Source: Arsenophonus sp052174475 (GTDB lineage Bacteria > Pseudomonadota > Gammaproteobacteria > Enterobacterales > Enterobacteriaceae). Taken from it: a stretch of 61,513 bases of DNA. Under the pieces are notes generated by a model that searched no databases, was not told the DNA's origin, and was given only the letters and a program-made list of their open reading frames with translations. Shown here piece after piece: positions 11,186-23,147 of the stretch (within the stretch, counting starts at the first letter, position 1; each line of letters opens with the position of its first letter). Location: contig JBQMRO010000021.1 of the NCBI GenBank assembly GCA_052174475.1, forward strand, positions 1 to 61,513, in the 5' to 3' direction. The position numbers and the translations under genes were made by a program.

Positions 11186-12602
11186 ATATTAAAAATTTGG
11201 TGTATGACGGTTAGGTTAAGATCTGCGATAATGCTTCATGAAATCAGTTCTATATCCTTACATTGGACGTTATTATCACCAAAAACTAGCAGATCAAATC
11301 CATTTATCCGGTTCCAGCTTTTCTGAGAAGACGAGGAAAAGCTGATTAAATATCATTGAAATAGTTGTTTTTCTCGAAGCGCAGTACTTCATACGTCAAC
11401 TTCGTAGCTTCACTGTTGCAAAAGTTCATTTAATTCGAATTCATCGTTCTTGTTTATAGCAGTGCACTAACGATAAGGTATAGAATTCCACCCGTCTCTC
11501 GCTCTTTCTCTAACTTTTTTATTTCTGCAGATGATACTTGGCTAATAACCTTGCTAACAAAGCATCAAGATCTTTATTATTGGTATCATATATCTCTGTT
11601 AGCCAGGGGCGCGCTTCCATACGCAACTCAACTTTAACTTTCGGTTTTGATGCCTTTGGAGAGTGAAAGCAGTACATTAGTTATTTTGCGTACTCAATAG
11701 CATGTACACTGTGCGCCCAGGAATATTTTGCTATTGCATTTCAAAAACCAAAATCACTGTATTTTGTAGCAAGAAGTTAAGAAATATGGTTAAAGAGGGG
11801 TTGTACACCGCTTGCTCGCGCGATTATTTAGAAGTTCGGCTTAACTTCCCTTTTTTAATTTTTAATAACCATCATTGATCGCAATAAGCTCTTTACATTC
11901 ATCTTCAGTGGCGCTAATATAACTTAAGGAGGCAAGGCGATCAGTTTGCCTGACAGAATGAGATATAACCTTCAGCCAAGAAAAAACGTAACGCATATCG
12001 CTTAAATCATGCAGCTACTATTGTCTATGCTCTTCAAGGAATTAGTGTTTCAGTCTAATTATGGGTTTTTCTGTAGAGAAACCGTGTGCTTTTTACCGAG
12101 AACTGCTCCAGAGCTTAGTGAAAATAAGAGGTGTAGATGTATTACAGATACGGCAGCGATAGTAGAAATTCTTTGCTGATTTTTGTACGCTTTAGATAAG
12201 AAGCAAGAAGTTGTTGAAGTGTATTCTGTTGTAGTCCTAATTCTATTAGGCACTTTAATCTCAAAATATTAATACCATTCTGTATGGAGTTCGTTGTAGT
12301 ACATAATCGTTACGAACAACGCCATTTGATCTATGTGGATAAGGCAACGGAGTTTAGTATGTTATCGCAACATGGCGTCTTCGATCGCCACCTGAATAGC
12401 GGCGTCTATTATAACTATCTGACACGCATTATGAATGCGTTCATATAAAGAATTAGAGGTAAAATCTGGTTTTACGGATATTTGCAAGGGTAGATTCTCA
12501 TGACATATGATCTCTCTATTGTTGAGATCATTTACAAAATCAATCTGGCAGAATACACGCCACTATCTATAAAACTCTATACACTAGAGTTGTAGCATAA
12601 CG
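11186..12602 (-). mobile_element. IS256-family remnant, copy 2
   Basis: Aligns along its length with the copy at 1,799-3,197. The left terminal repeat reads aaatttggtgtatgacgg near 11,190 and its mirror reads ctatacactagagttgtagc near 12,575-12,600. All transposase frames are broken. It sits in the place of the lost ydgH. Confidence 0.72.
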
Positions 12603-12689
12603 CAATAAAAATAAACAGCACTTTTTCTTAGCTTTTGTAGTTAGATTTTTGCTTCTGAATCATTATATAGATATTTAATTTCAGACTCC

Positions 12690-12888
12690 TATTCATCAAC
12701 TGTGGCTATTCATGGATATAAGTTGATGGTAAGATATCCTAATAATTAGGTTCCATCGTCAAACAACTATAACACATAAAATTACATCTGCTCTTCAGAC
12801 CAGAAGAGCAGCATCTACTTTAGCTAAGCGTTATAAGTAGATTAAAAATTACCGTTTCTAAATGAAAAAATAAGATGATATTAACGAT
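12690..12888 (+). mobile_element. IS481-family remnant, copy 3 (5' end only)
   Basis: Only the first 60 or so codons of the transposase remain (REFLNP-containing C-terminal half absent), ending exactly where an IS1595-type element begins. The segment ctactttagctaagcgttat is shared with the copies at 3,390 and 18,190. Confidence 0.65.
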
Positions 12889-13925
12889 CGGTTATGTTGG
12901 CAAAGGTTATTGGTAGAAATATCTTATATTGTATGAATGGTTTTTACTATACAGGTTGTGATAAAAAAGCAAACAGTTATAGATTAAAAATTTTCTTTCT
13001 TTAATCCCTGCCAACATAATTTGCATCTCATTAATTGGTTCGGCGATAATCTATCGGATAATCTCGATTAATGCATTGAATCAATTTGTTCTACTTTATC
13101 CTATTCATATATTATCATAGTGAATATGTTATCCGCTGAGGAGAGATTTATTAGGGTTACAATGATATCATTGGAAAATCTCTGATTACAGGAAAATATT
13201 TAACAATCTTACTGGAAGCTCTTTGACAAAACTACATCAAAAGAATAATTAGTTTAGTTATCTGTGGTGTATCTTGAATAGTTTTACTTTATAAGAGTCA
13301 TAAATTATATATGCATTAATTTGAAAACAGCGTTTAAATGGGTCGCTGCTTTCTTGATTCAGGATCGGCAGTCAACATAAATGCACTAAGTAGTATTTTT
13401 AAATTAACGAAATATTTCCCCATAGATTCTTTAAAAGTAAGTGTTATATTCCAAATAGGAAAAGTAGAAAATATAGGAGAGGAGAAGATAAAAGGAAAGA
13501 ATAAATTGCGATCTTAATTGTTCCTAGATCGAACAGAGTTATGTGAGGAATTAGAGATTCTTAAAGAGTTTAATTTAGAGTTTATTAGCCGTTTTCTTGA
13601 GCTGATCATCGATAAAAAGTTCATCCTTTGCTCAAAGGAAATAAAATGTTATGAAACTTTTGCTAGCGAGCATGAAGTTAGTTACCATCGTCTAATAAAA
13701 TTAGGTAATCATAAAGCTTTCAGTAAGAAATTCAGATTAAAAATCTGAATAGTTATTCAGTCAATCAAAAGAATAGCCTAAGTAGATTCCCATAATCTAT
13801 GGTTGTTTTATTTACTTAATTATCTAACCTGGAAAAGATTGTTTGAAACAATAACAATTGAAATGCAGACATGGTTATAAATTACTCTGCAAAAAAATAG
13901 CAATCTTTGTCAAGATAATCTAATT
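12880..13925 (+). mobile_element. IS1595 (ISXO2-like) remnant, copy 2
   Basis: Broken plus-strand frames match the ISXO2-like transposase. One at 13,355 reads LKTAFKW. The open frame at 13,518-13,748 gives FLELIIDKKFILCS and ASEHEVSYHRLIKLGNHKA, followed by an NYLTWKRLFET-type block near 13,810-13,850 after a frameshift. It is inserted at the same IS481 position and in the same relative orientation as the nested copy at 7,430-8,465, but the far half of the IS481 host is missing. Confidence 0.7.
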
Positions 13926-14165
13926 AATAGATTTATTAACAATAATTATTCCATTGTTTTCTTAAAAAACACAAATTTAGTTAAATACTAACTATTTTTA
14001 TTAATTTTTTCGTGGAAATTTGAAACATTATAGCTCATGATTACTATTTTAGTAGGTTTCAATAATGTTTTTCACTTAATATGACAGATATATATAATAT
14101 AATTAGTTATGTTTAAATGGAAAAAAAGCATCAAGTAATTTTACTTTAAACTAGAAAGGATCAAT

Positions 14166-15701
14166 ATGCATATTGGTGTACTAAAAGAAAGAATTACCAA
14201 TGAAGCACGCATTGCAGTAACGCCATTAACAGTAAAACAGTTAATAAAATTAGGTTTTTCTGTTCTTGTTGAACGAGAAGCTGGTTATCTTGCTAATTTC
14301 GAAGATGCTGCTTATGAGAAAGCTGGTGCTAAAATTGTTGAGCAACAATCTGCATGGAATGCAGATATTATTTTTAAAGTTAACGCCCCTCTAGAAGCTG
14401 AAATTTCTCTTATTAAAGAGGGAACGATATTGATTTGTTTCATTTGGCCAGCACAACATCCAGATTTAATGCAAAAGTTAGCAGCCCGCAAAATTACTGT
14501 ATTAGCAATGGATGCAGTACCACGTATTTCTAGGGCACAGTCACTTGATGCACTAAGTTCTATGGCCAATGTTGCAGGTTATCGGTCAGTATTAGAAGCA
14601 GCTTATCAATTTGGACGTTTTTTTACTGGTCAAATTACTGCAGCCGGTAAAGTACCGCCAGCTAAAGTAATGGTTATTGGTGCAGGAGTTGCCGGTTTAG
14701 CAGCAATAGGTACAGCAGGTAGACTAGGAGCTATTGTTTGTGCATTTGATACCAGGCTAGAAGTAAGAGAGCAAGTGCAAAGTATGGGGGCTGAGTATCT
14801 TGAGTTAGACCTTAAACAGGAAGATCTGGCACGTAGTGATGTTTATCCTAAAGAGATGTCTGAGGCTTTTATTCAATCGGAAGCGTTTTTACTTGCTAAG
14901 CAAGTAAAAGATGTGGATATTATTATTACCACCGCATTGATACCAGGAAAACCTGCGCCAAAATTGATTACCAAAGAGATGGTTGATTCGATGAAGTCTG
15001 GTAGTGTAATCGTTGATTTAGCAGCGAAATCTGGCGGTAATTGTGAATTAACTAAGGAAGATAAATTAATAGTTACTGATCATAAGGTTAAAATTATTGG
15101 CTATACCGATTTACCAAGTCGTTTACCAACTCAATCTTCGCAATTTTATGCAACTAATATCGTTAATTTAATTAAGCTCCTTTGTAAGGAAGGGAAGGGT
15201 AAACTAATCATTGACTTTGATGACATTATTATACGTGCTGTCACTATTATTAAAGAAGGGGAAATTACTTGGCCATCTCCTCCTATCCCAGTGTCTCAAC
15301 AACCGCAAACAAAAAATCAACTAATAAAACATGAAGAAAAACTAGTAGAGAAAAAAAATTTTTTTTGGTTAAAATATATCTCTCTATTGTTGACGATTAT
15401 ACTTTTTAGTAGTTGTGCACGTACAGCACCTAAAGAATTTCTTTCTCATTTTACCGTGTTTGCGTTGGCGTGCATTGTTGGCTACTGCGTAGTATGGAAT
15501 GTTAATCATTCACTGCATACACCACTTATGTCACTAACTAATGCGATTTCTGGTATTATTGTAGTAGGCGCATTATTGCAAATTGGCAATGGCGGTTTGG
15601 TTACTTTCTTTTCATTTATTGCAGTACTTATAGCTAGCATCAATATTGTTGGTGGATTTACAGTCACGCAACGTATGCTGAAAATGTTTCGTAAAGGATA
15701 A
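14166..15701 (+). CDS. pntA: NAD(P) transhydrogenase subunit alpha
   Basis: PntA is the NAD(H)-binding subunit of the membrane transhydrogenase, which uses the proton gradient to reduce NADP+ with NADH. The protein has 511 residues against 510 in E. coli. Domain I has two Rossmann-type lobes: residues 1-136 with RAQSLDALSSMANVAGYR at 123-140, and the NAD-binding GAGVAG at 172-177. Residues about 400-511 form the membrane part with four spans. The start has AAAGGA 6 nt upstream. An A8T8 run (15,351-15,366) lies in frame at the linker between the soluble and membrane parts. It forms an operon with pntB, 9 bp downstream. Confidence 0.96.
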   Translation: MHIGVLKERITNEARIAVTPLTVKQLIKLGFSVLVEREAGYLANFEDAAYEKAGAKIVEQQSAWNADIIFKVNAPLEAEISLIKEGTILICFIWPAQHPDLMQKLAARKITVLAMDAVPRISRAQSLDALSSMANVAGYRSVLEAAYQFGRFFTGQITAAGKVPPAKVMVIGAGVAGLAAIGTAGRLGAIVCAFDTRLEVREQVQSMGAEYLELDLKQEDLARSDVYPKEMSEAFIQSEAFLLAKQVKDVDIIITTALIPGKPAPKLITKEMVDSMKSGSVIVDLAAKSGGNCELTKEDKLIVTDHKVKIIGYTDLPSRLPTQSSQFYATNIVNLIKLLCKEGKGKLIIDFDDIIIRAVTIIKEGEITWPSPPIPVSQQPQTKNQLIKHEEKLVEKKNFFWLKYISLLLTIILFSSCARTAPKEFLSHFTVFALACIVGYCVVWNVNHSLHTPLMSLTNAISGIIVVGALLQIGNGGLVTFFSFIAVLIASINIVGGFTVTQRMLKMFRKG

Positions 15702-15710
15702 GGAGCTTAA

Positions 15711-17102
15711 ATGATGTCGAGTGGAATGGTAACAGCGGCATATATCATGGCGTCTATCTTATTTATTTTTAGCCTAGCTGGTTTATCTCGTCACGAAAGT
15801 TCTAATCGCGGTAATCTATTAGGTATTACTGGAATGCTAATTGCTTTAATTGCAACAATTTTAAGTCCCGATTCGCATAATATTAGCTGGATGAGTATTG
15901 CAATGATTATTGGTGGATTTATTGGCGTTCGTTTAGCAAATAAAGTATCTATGACTAAGATTCCAGAATTGGTTGCTATTTTTCATAGTTTTGTTGGTTT
16001 GTCTGCTGTTTTAGTTGGTTTTAATAGCTTTATTTCCAATGATATATTATTAAATAGAAGAATGGAGAATATTCATCTGATAGAAATTTTTCTGAGTATT
16101 TTTATTGGTGCGGTAACGTTTAGTGGTTCAATTGTTGCTTATGGTAAATTATGCGGCAAAATTACTACTAAACCTTTAATAATCCCTAACCGACATAAAA
16201 TTAATTTATTGGCGTTATTAATTTCATTTATTTTACTATTTGTTTTCGTAAAAACAACAGCTACTGGATTGCAAATATTTGTTTTATTAATGATGACCAT
16301 CATTGCTTTAGTATTTAGCTGGCACTTAGTTTCCTCAATTGGCGGTGCAGATATGCCAATTGTGGTATCAATGTTGAACTCTTATTCAGGATGGGCTGCT
16401 GCTACTACTGGCTTTATGTTGAGCAATGACTTGCTAATTATTACGGGTGCATTAGTGGGTTCTTCAGGTGCTATTTTATCGCACATTATATGTAAAGCTA
16501 TGAACCGCTCATTTATAAGTGTTATTGCTGGCGGGTTTGGCAGTAACGGGATATTAGTAAATGATAAACATAGCCTGGAAAATTATCGTGAAACTACAGC
16601 AGATGAAGTTGCTGAACTTTTAAGAAATTCGCATTCGGTGATTATTGCTCCCGGTTATGGTATGGCGGTGCCTCAGGCTCAGTACCCTATTCATGATATT
16701 ATGATAAAATTACGTAAAAAGGGAATTAATATTCGCTTTGCCATTCATCCTGTTGCAGGATGTTTGCCTGGTCATATGAATGTATTATTAGCTGAAGCGA
16801 AAATACCTTATGAGATTGTTTTGGAACTCGATGAAATAAATGATGATTTTGCTATTACAAACACGGTATTAGTGATTGGAGCAAATGATACTGTTAATCC
16901 AGCAGCACAAGATGATCCTAATAGCCCAATAGCGGGCATGCCAGTTCTGGAGGTTTGGAAAGCACAAAATGTAATTGTATTTAAACGATCAATGAATACT
17001 GGCTATGCAGGGATTAAAAATCCGTTGTTTTTTAAGAAAAATACCCAAATGCTATTTGGTGATGCAAAAATAAGCGTAGAAGCTATTTTGCATGCTTTAT
17101 AA
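15711..17102 (+). CDS. pntB: NAD(P) transhydrogenase subunit beta
   Basis: PntB carries most of the proton channel and the NADP(H)-binding domain III of transhydrogenase. At 463 residues it aligns fully with E. coli PntB (462). The extra residue is a second Met at the start, and the AAGGAG ribosome site serves either ATG. Nine membrane spans occupy roughly residues 1-262, with the channel histidine equivalent at H92. Domain III (about 285-463) has PGYGMAVPQAQ at 314-324, GANDTVNPAA at 390-399 and FKRSMNTGYAG near 424-434. Two oddities in otherwise invariant motifs: the usual Arg of GRLPGHMN is Cys351, and the usual Ala of GMAVAQAQ is Pro321. The reading frame is intact and selection clearly retains it, but NADP(H) handling may be altered. 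Confidence 0.96.
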   Translation: MMSSGMVTAAYIMASILFIFSLAGLSRHESSNRGNLLGITGMLIALIATILSPDSHNISWMSIAMIIGGFIGVRLANKVSMTKIPELVAIFHSFVGLSAVLVGFNSFISNDILLNRRMENIHLIEIFLSIFIGAVTFSGSIVAYGKLCGKITTKPLIIPNRHKINLLALLISFILLFVFVKTTATGLQIFVLLMMTIIALVFSWHLVSSIGGADMPIVVSMLNSYSGWAAATTGFMLSNDLLIITGALVGSSGAILSHIICKAMNRSFISVIAGGFGSNGILVNDKHSLENYRETTADEVAELLRNSHSVIIAPGYGMAVPQAQYPIHDIMIKLRKKGINIRFAIHPVAGCLPGHMNVLLAEAKIPYEIVLELDEINDDFAITNTVLVIGANDTVNPAAQDDPNSPIAGMPVLEVWKAQNVIVFKRSMNTGYAGIKNPLFFKKNTQMLFGDAKISVEAILHAL

Positions 17103-17131
17103 ATTTATTAAAAATAACGACTATATTTTAT

Positions 17132-17149
17132 ATAGCCTATTAAGGCTAT
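17132..17149 (+). terminator. Hairpin after pntAB
   Basis: Perfect 7-bp arms (ATAGCCT and AGGCTAT) with a 4-nt loop lie 30 bp past the pntB stop. There is only a weak T-tract, so this is a candidate terminator for the pntAB transcript. Confidence 0.35.
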
Positions 17150-17164
17150 TAAGCTATTAATCAT

Positions 17165-17990
17165 TTGCTAAATTTTTAGCCAGACAAAATTGTTTAGTTT
17201 AATTTTCAATAAGTTATAATTTAACTGATCAATGATCTATTCAGCAGTTTTATATAAAAATGCTGCTTAAATACCTATTTTGTCTAAAATATTTAAAGCA
17301 ACAATACCTGCATGTAATTTATCATAAATTTCAGGAATTTTTTTCTTAGTGTATCTATTAATAATATGAATAGATTTCATCAATAGTAAATCATTGCCTT
17401 AATGTTTTCATTGCAAGAATAAGGAAGACCCCATGGATTAAATTTAGATTCATATTAAATCAAGTAATTAGCAATATTTATTAGTGAGATATAGGATAAT
17501 ATGCGATAAGAAGATGAATATATGGATTTTTAACAATTCTATAACTAATATTTTCTGTTTTCTGGATTAGTTTATATTAATTTTATCATGATAGAGATCT
17601 TTATTAGATAAAGAAACTGGAAGAATAATAGCATTATTATTAGACCATATTTTATCCTTCATCATCTACTTGGAAAAGGCATCTACATAGTAGATATTTA
17701 TCAATGAGTAATAAATATTATGGTATAAAACGGTTATTTTGATGGATTATTTTTAATAATAAATTATATTTGTTAGCAATAACTTATTTAATAATCGCTT
17801 CATAAGATTTAATATCTCATATTACTTTGATTTCAAAGTTAATGTCGACTTATTAATATAATTTTGTTTTCTGTTTTATCCATACTTTTGCTGATTAATA
17901 ATATCTTTTCGTGTAGCATTATGTTATTCAGTATAAAATAAGGTTGTTATCTCATAAGAGATAACATTATATGAGTAAGAAAGTCTTAAT
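17165..17990 (-). pseudogene. uspE: Universal stress protein E, decayed
   Basis: Minus-strand frames match E. coli UspE over most of its length. Blocks in order are LSYEITTLFY (near 17,960), YEAIIK..VIANKYNLLLKI (near 17,790), VDDEG (near 17,680), KIPEIYDKLHAGIVALNIL (near 17,320) and AAFLYKTAE..IIDQLNYNLL (near 17,230). Many stops and frameshifts interrupt it, and the first 40 or so codons are missing, cut near the IS481-family copy that starts at about 18,053. In E. coli uspE is next to fnr. Here fnr is also dead and lies 7 kb away beyond mobile-element debris. Confidence 0.8.
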
Positions 17991-18052
17991 GCATCCACCA
18001 TTGCGTTGTATAATATGTTTTGCTCCGGATCCATTATATGGATCTTCGTCGC

Positions 18053-18985
18053 ACACCCTTATTATAGAATGACTATTCAAAAATATAGTTAAGAGTAAAA
18101 TATGATGATAATCAGGCTCCATTGTCAGGCAAATATAACATCTAAAAGCAGTACTGCTCTTCAGATCACTAAAGAACCTGCAGCTACTTTAGCTAAGCGT
18201 TATAGCAAATCTGAACTTTACCGTTTTTAAATGGTAAAACAATAAGATGTTGAGATCACACCAATCCCCCCATCATTTTCTAATGATGTTATTCTCCACT
18301 CAGGAGAACATGATCATTTTCTACGAAACGTTTTTCCCTCTTGCCGATCTTTGCTGGTAGTTGTAAGAAAATTTTTGAACCATGTTGTATCTTAATCTGG
18401 CCTAAATCGCTGTTTAGGAAGGCAAGGTATCGAATTTGAGTGTAATAAAAATAGAAAGCTTCAAAGTTTAAGCAATAAAGCGTTTAAAAATGTACGAGCT
18501 TGATTATATGTGTGTAGATCTGAAATATCTTTTGTAAATGTCAAATGGAAACTTTACGATATTATTTTTAATATGCATAGATCGTACTACTCAATGAGTT
18601 TTTATCTTTTTTTACAAGATGAATACTTAACGCTTCTTACGTGACTTTAATCAATCATGCCATAACTATCCATTGAGTATTTACAGACAATGATAAAGAA
18701 TTTATAAACCGCCTTTTTAGTCCGCGAAAACATTCAGTTACCGAAAAACAGAAATTCGCCAGTTTGTGTACAAGACATTCGAATAGAGCGTTGACTTAGT
18801 CTATCGAGGAATTATCAAATAAATGATATGGTTGAGCGATTTAATGAGGATATAGAAAGATAGGCTGAAAAACAATCATTTCAATTTTGCTAAAGAGCTT
18901 GATGTTTAAGAAATTGAATAGTTTTAAAGGAAGATTAAAAGCCATCTTTTATTGCTAAAAATGAATAGGATTGATTTACTGAATC
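18053..18985 (+). mobile_element. IS481-family remnant, copy 4 (uninterrupted)
   Basis: Plus-strand frames retain the start block near 18,117, the LAKRY segment near 18,190, and near 18,480-18,580 the catalytic-core block with translation NKAFKNVRA followed by VDLKYL-like sequence. Unlike most copies it has no IS1595 insertion at codon 57 or so. The 3' boundary is unclear. All frames are broken. Confidence 0.68.
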
Positions 18986-20885
18986 TGGATCTATTGTAAG
19001 TTAAAGTTTTATTAGAGTGTATAGATTTTTAATCTAATGCTCTAATTATATAGATATTAACCTAGGTTTACCTTAATAAAACTAGTTTTTTTATTTTGCG
19101 TATTCTTTTTAACAACAATTTCATTTGCCTATTTGCCAAACTACGCGTTGATAAAAATAGCCTGTCCGCTACATAAAATGTATTTATATACATCTATGTA
19201 CAGAAATCCTTTTATTAGAGCAACGAATGTTGATTTTTCGTTTTTTTGCGAACCGCCATTTTCAAAATTTTCATACCTTCGATAATAGTATATCTCGTTT
19301 ACGATTTTTAAGAAATTATAGTAATACAGCATCTTAGAATTCCTAGCCGGAATATATGGCTAATTATAGCCTATGATAATCTTTTTCTGCGTCATGAGGA
19401 GCGAAGGGTTCTACTACTGTGCGACTACTGTGCTAAGTCCGGTTTCTCATAGTAATGATTCATCAATCATCTTATAATGCCGCAGTTTTGATGCGAATAT
19501 CAGGGCGTTATTTAGTATCTAAGGTATTTATACTGTCAGATTTCTTTCCTATTTTTAGCGAAGCGCAAGTAACGTCCGTGTTATGCCTTCAGATAATGCC
19601 ATCACTGTTTTCTAGCGCGGATATATCCAGACCACAATAAGAATATTGAGATTTATTAGGTTATAGCTCTGACATAACAGCCAATGACAGCATTTCGCTA
19701 AATCCATCCTTCCCCCACTCTTTATTTTTAAAAATAGATCACGCCATACAGCATGATTAATATTTAGATCGGCCCCATAAGTGATGGGGATATAAACATG
19801 TAGATATTAATTAAGTTTTTGAACATAAGTGTAAAAGGCACAGAAGATATCAATTTTAAAAGTCTGTTTATGTGTTTACTGTAGCCATAGCGCGTGAGTT
19901 GGATAGCTCAAAACAGAGTGTTGAGTCACACAAGCTAGTTATATTAAAAAGACCAAAGAAGATGAAGGATATTGAAAGTAATGTGTTGCTAGTCGCAGTT
20001 GATAAAATATGAATCTGTTGTGATAATGTCATTGCTCGGTAGCTAAAAGCTGTATAAACTGCAGGCTTTTGATTTGCAGATTTACCAGAAAACGGCAGTG
20101 AAAACATTAAGGAGAGATTATAGAAGTAGTAACGCTGGAAACTTTTATACGCAGTGCTGCAGGTAAGTATTCGCTCGATAGCATCAACTGATTCATCAGT
20201 TGATATTTTCAGAGTGTTCTTCAATAAAGTTATTTCATAGTCCTCATCAGTGATGAAAATTAGTTTAGTTGGGGGAATGTATATCTGCGTAAAGTATCTT
20301 CTGGACACCTTATCAGAGGAATAGAAATTGTCATTCTTTCTGTAATTTATTAATGTGTTTATTCTCCCCAGTTATTTTTATGTCTCTCCTAGAGACAAAC
20401 AAGATGGAGAATTATTCTTAGTTACCTATAAGTAATAAATTCATCGACAAGCATACTTTCGTCATTATCACTTAATGCAGTTATATCTAGCGTTGTCAGT
20501 TTTTGACCTATACTCTCTGTTTTGCTTAAAAGTTTGGATGATCATGACTAGATGTGAATAATATTGCATCAAGAAAAATTGGGACCGAGTTTAGATACAT
20601 TCCTGTATGATCTCTATTTTAAGAGTCATAAAAATTCAGTCAGTTTGTCATCATTAATTTCGTAAGGGGTAGCATAAAACGCTTCGGATGAACAGTCAGT
20701 ATAACACGTAAGTTGTGTTGTTTTTCTGATTTAACCGGTTTCAATTTATAGGAGGTTTATTCCAGTTTATCTGAATGAATTACTAAAAATTAATATATTT
20801 GCAGAGCATAAAACAGTACTCAGAGAGTATGAATATCTAGGAAGTAGTGTATCTGCTCGGCGCTCATAGCATAGTTTAGTTGTGC
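18985..20885. repeat. Unidentified dispersed repeat, copy 2
   Basis: Longest copy of the unidentified family, aligning with 541-1,798 over its first 1.3 kb and with 48,240-50,222 throughout. It contains a 146-codon open frame on the minus strand (19,868-20,308) whose sequence (for example FSGKSANQKPAVYTAFSYRA) is not one I recognise and which is broken in the other copies, so it may be chance or a relic. It ends at an IS1595-type fragment. Confidence 0.5.
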
Positions 20886-21500
20886 GTTCTTTTCTTTTAT
20901 TTTCTCCCTTTTCCATATTTTTATCTTTCCTATGTGCAATATAACACTTCCCTTTAAATAATTTAAAGAAAAATGTTTTATTGACTTCAATAATGCCACA
21001 TAATATATTTATAGTTGCTTGTCAACTCTAATCTAAAGAGCTAGCGACGCGATATCTAAATGCTATTTTTAAATCAACGCCCGTTTGTTTCGCTGATTTC
21101 TATAAAGTCATGCTATTCAATATATATTGAAGATAATTAAACCATTTATCACTGTAATGTGATTTCGCCAGAGGACTTCTAGTAAGATTCTTAAATCTTT
21201 TCCTGCAATCGGAGATTTTGCAACGATATTGTTGTAATATTAATAAATGTTCTCAGTAGATATCACAGTTGCTGTGATAGTATAGGTGTAGGATAAAGTG
21301 AAATAGGTTGCTTTAATACATTAATCAATATCACTAGACAGATTATTATCTAGTAATCTAATAAGATGCAACTTTATATTGGATAAAGAATGAAAAAAAG
21401 TGTTTTGATCTGTATGACTGTTTTGCTTTTCATGGTAACAGCTATAGCGAAAATTCTTCATTCAATATGAATGATCTCTACTGATAACATTTGACGATAT
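20885..21500 (-). mobile_element. IS1595 (ISXO2-like) remnant, copy 3 (partial)
   Basis: Matches the transposase N-terminal half of the nested copy at 7,430-8,465, including the region around 21,060-21,130 that encodes the remains of the GIDLK-type block in reverse. The distal half is missing where it abuts the unidentified repeat. Confidence 0.6.
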
Positions 21501-21704
21501 AGCCGATCATTAACATCATCTTGCTTTGTCCTTTAGCAAAGGTAAAGTTCGGAGATGCTATAACACTTAGCTAAAGTAGATGCAGACTCTTTGCTATCCT
21601 GAAAATCAATTTTGATTGAGTGTTGTAGTTGCTTGACTATGGAGGCTTATTATCATGATAATTGCATTCAACTATATTTATAAATAACTATTTTGTCATG
21701 AATA
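21500..21704 (-). mobile_element. IS481-family remnant, copy 5 (5' end only)
   Basis: Reverse copy of the IS481 transposase start, joined to the IS1595-type element at the same junction seen at 8,465 and 12,885. Its outer edge reads tgacaaaatagttatttata in reverse, the likely 5' terminal repeat. Confidence 0.6.
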
Positions 21705-21762
21705 TAGTTGTGCGAAAAGATTTATATAACGATCCGGGATTATTATTTACTAATAAGTAAAG

Positions 21763-23147
21763 GAGTTACCCTCATTTCTGAGGTATGATGTTTCGAAGAT
21801 GCTGGCATATCGCATTGATTAATTTTGTGAATAATTTCAATAACAGAGAAACGATATGCTATGAAAAAGTCTACCATACAGGTATCTGCGAAATAAGATA
21901 TTACCGTAATCCTTTGTATAAATTCATCCGTACTACTAACAGTAAGTTGATAGGAACCGCTGTTGATACGGAGCTCGAATTCATGCTGCTAAAAATATTT
22001 AACGCCGCCTTGTCAATGAGCGGTGGCAAGCTGTCGACAGTAATGATTATTTCCTACAGGAATCTATACAGATGGGTATAGATGATGTGAGATTAAAGTG
22101 CTTAAGGTCAGGAATAGCAGCGGCAATGGAATATACTTCAATAGCTCGTTACTGCTGCTTTATCTGAAACGTGTGAAAATCTTGAAGAATTGCCATTATC
22201 ACTGTACCTGTGATGTACAGTCCAATGGCGATTTTCATGAAGCTCTGGAGCGTTTTTCGATAAAAAGTATACAGTCTTTTCTTGTCAGTAACATCAGCAA
22301 ACTGAAACAGCAATAGTTTGCTGAGTACAGGTAAATAGTAGTTTCATAATTTAAGCGATGCACGCTACGTTTATTTCTTGATTGAAGGAGTATATATCGT
22401 TTGCCAAGCATGCTGATCGTCTTTACCTGCTGCTCATTATTAGCAGCACTGCGCATGGAAATAAGGAATTCATTGCAATCGAAGATGGTTATTGATAACT
22501 AGAAGCAAACTGAGACTAACATCTTAGTGATCTGGGAGCGCGTTGTTTAATCATATCTCCAGGTTTGTTACGGGAGGCAGTGCTATTAGTTTTATATCAT
22601 AAGCAAAGATATTTGCTTATACATGCAGCGCCAACACTGCTTGATATACAAAACAGCTAATATGCTACCTTTGTCCTTCAAATACATGTAACTGAAAATT
22701 AAAGCTGAGCTGCGAGAGCTCTAATTGTCAGAGCGCTATGACACCAATTATCATAACTCTAGATGTTTTATTGCAATGTTTTCAGCAAAACATTCTGAAG
22801 CAATAAGAAAACTTAAGAGTAATCGAAAAGAATAGTTGGAATTCTATATCTTCCCGTGTCATTGCACTGATGTCAGTAATAACGACGAATCTTAATTGAA
22901 TTGACTTTTGCGACAGTGATGACTAAGAATGAATCTTACACGCGAACCATTTATGGTTCGAAAAAATAACCATTTTAATGGTATTTAAGTTATTCTAGTT
23001 TTCTTAGAAAAGCTAAAACCCTAGCTAAGTGGATTTGAGTTATTAACCCTGTTAGTAAAGAAGATATAATTTAAGGATAAAGAATAAATTCACAAAACAT
23101 CAGAGCTGTAGTCTGATTTTCATATATAAGATATTTACTAATAACTT
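21763..23147 (+). mobile_element. IS256-family remnant, copy 3
   Basis: Nearly full-length element in plus orientation. The left terminal repeat starts gagttaccctcatttctgag and the right one ends tttactaataact. The transposase start is at 21,860 (ATGAAAAAGTCTACC) and the N-terminal frame runs in pieces through NSSGNGIYFNSS (22,107-22,150) and GDFHEALE (near 22,226). The catalytic part is destroyed. Confidence 0.75.

Noticed and set aside
13518..13748. 76-codon open frame before pntA as a small gene
   Set aside because: Its translation is the middle of an IS1595-type transposase, so it is part of the IS remnant.
19868..20308. 146-codon open frame on the minus strand
   Set aside because: Longest frame in the unidentified repeat but not conserved in copies 1 and 3, has no ribosome site, and composition is like a shadow frame. 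Not called as a gene.
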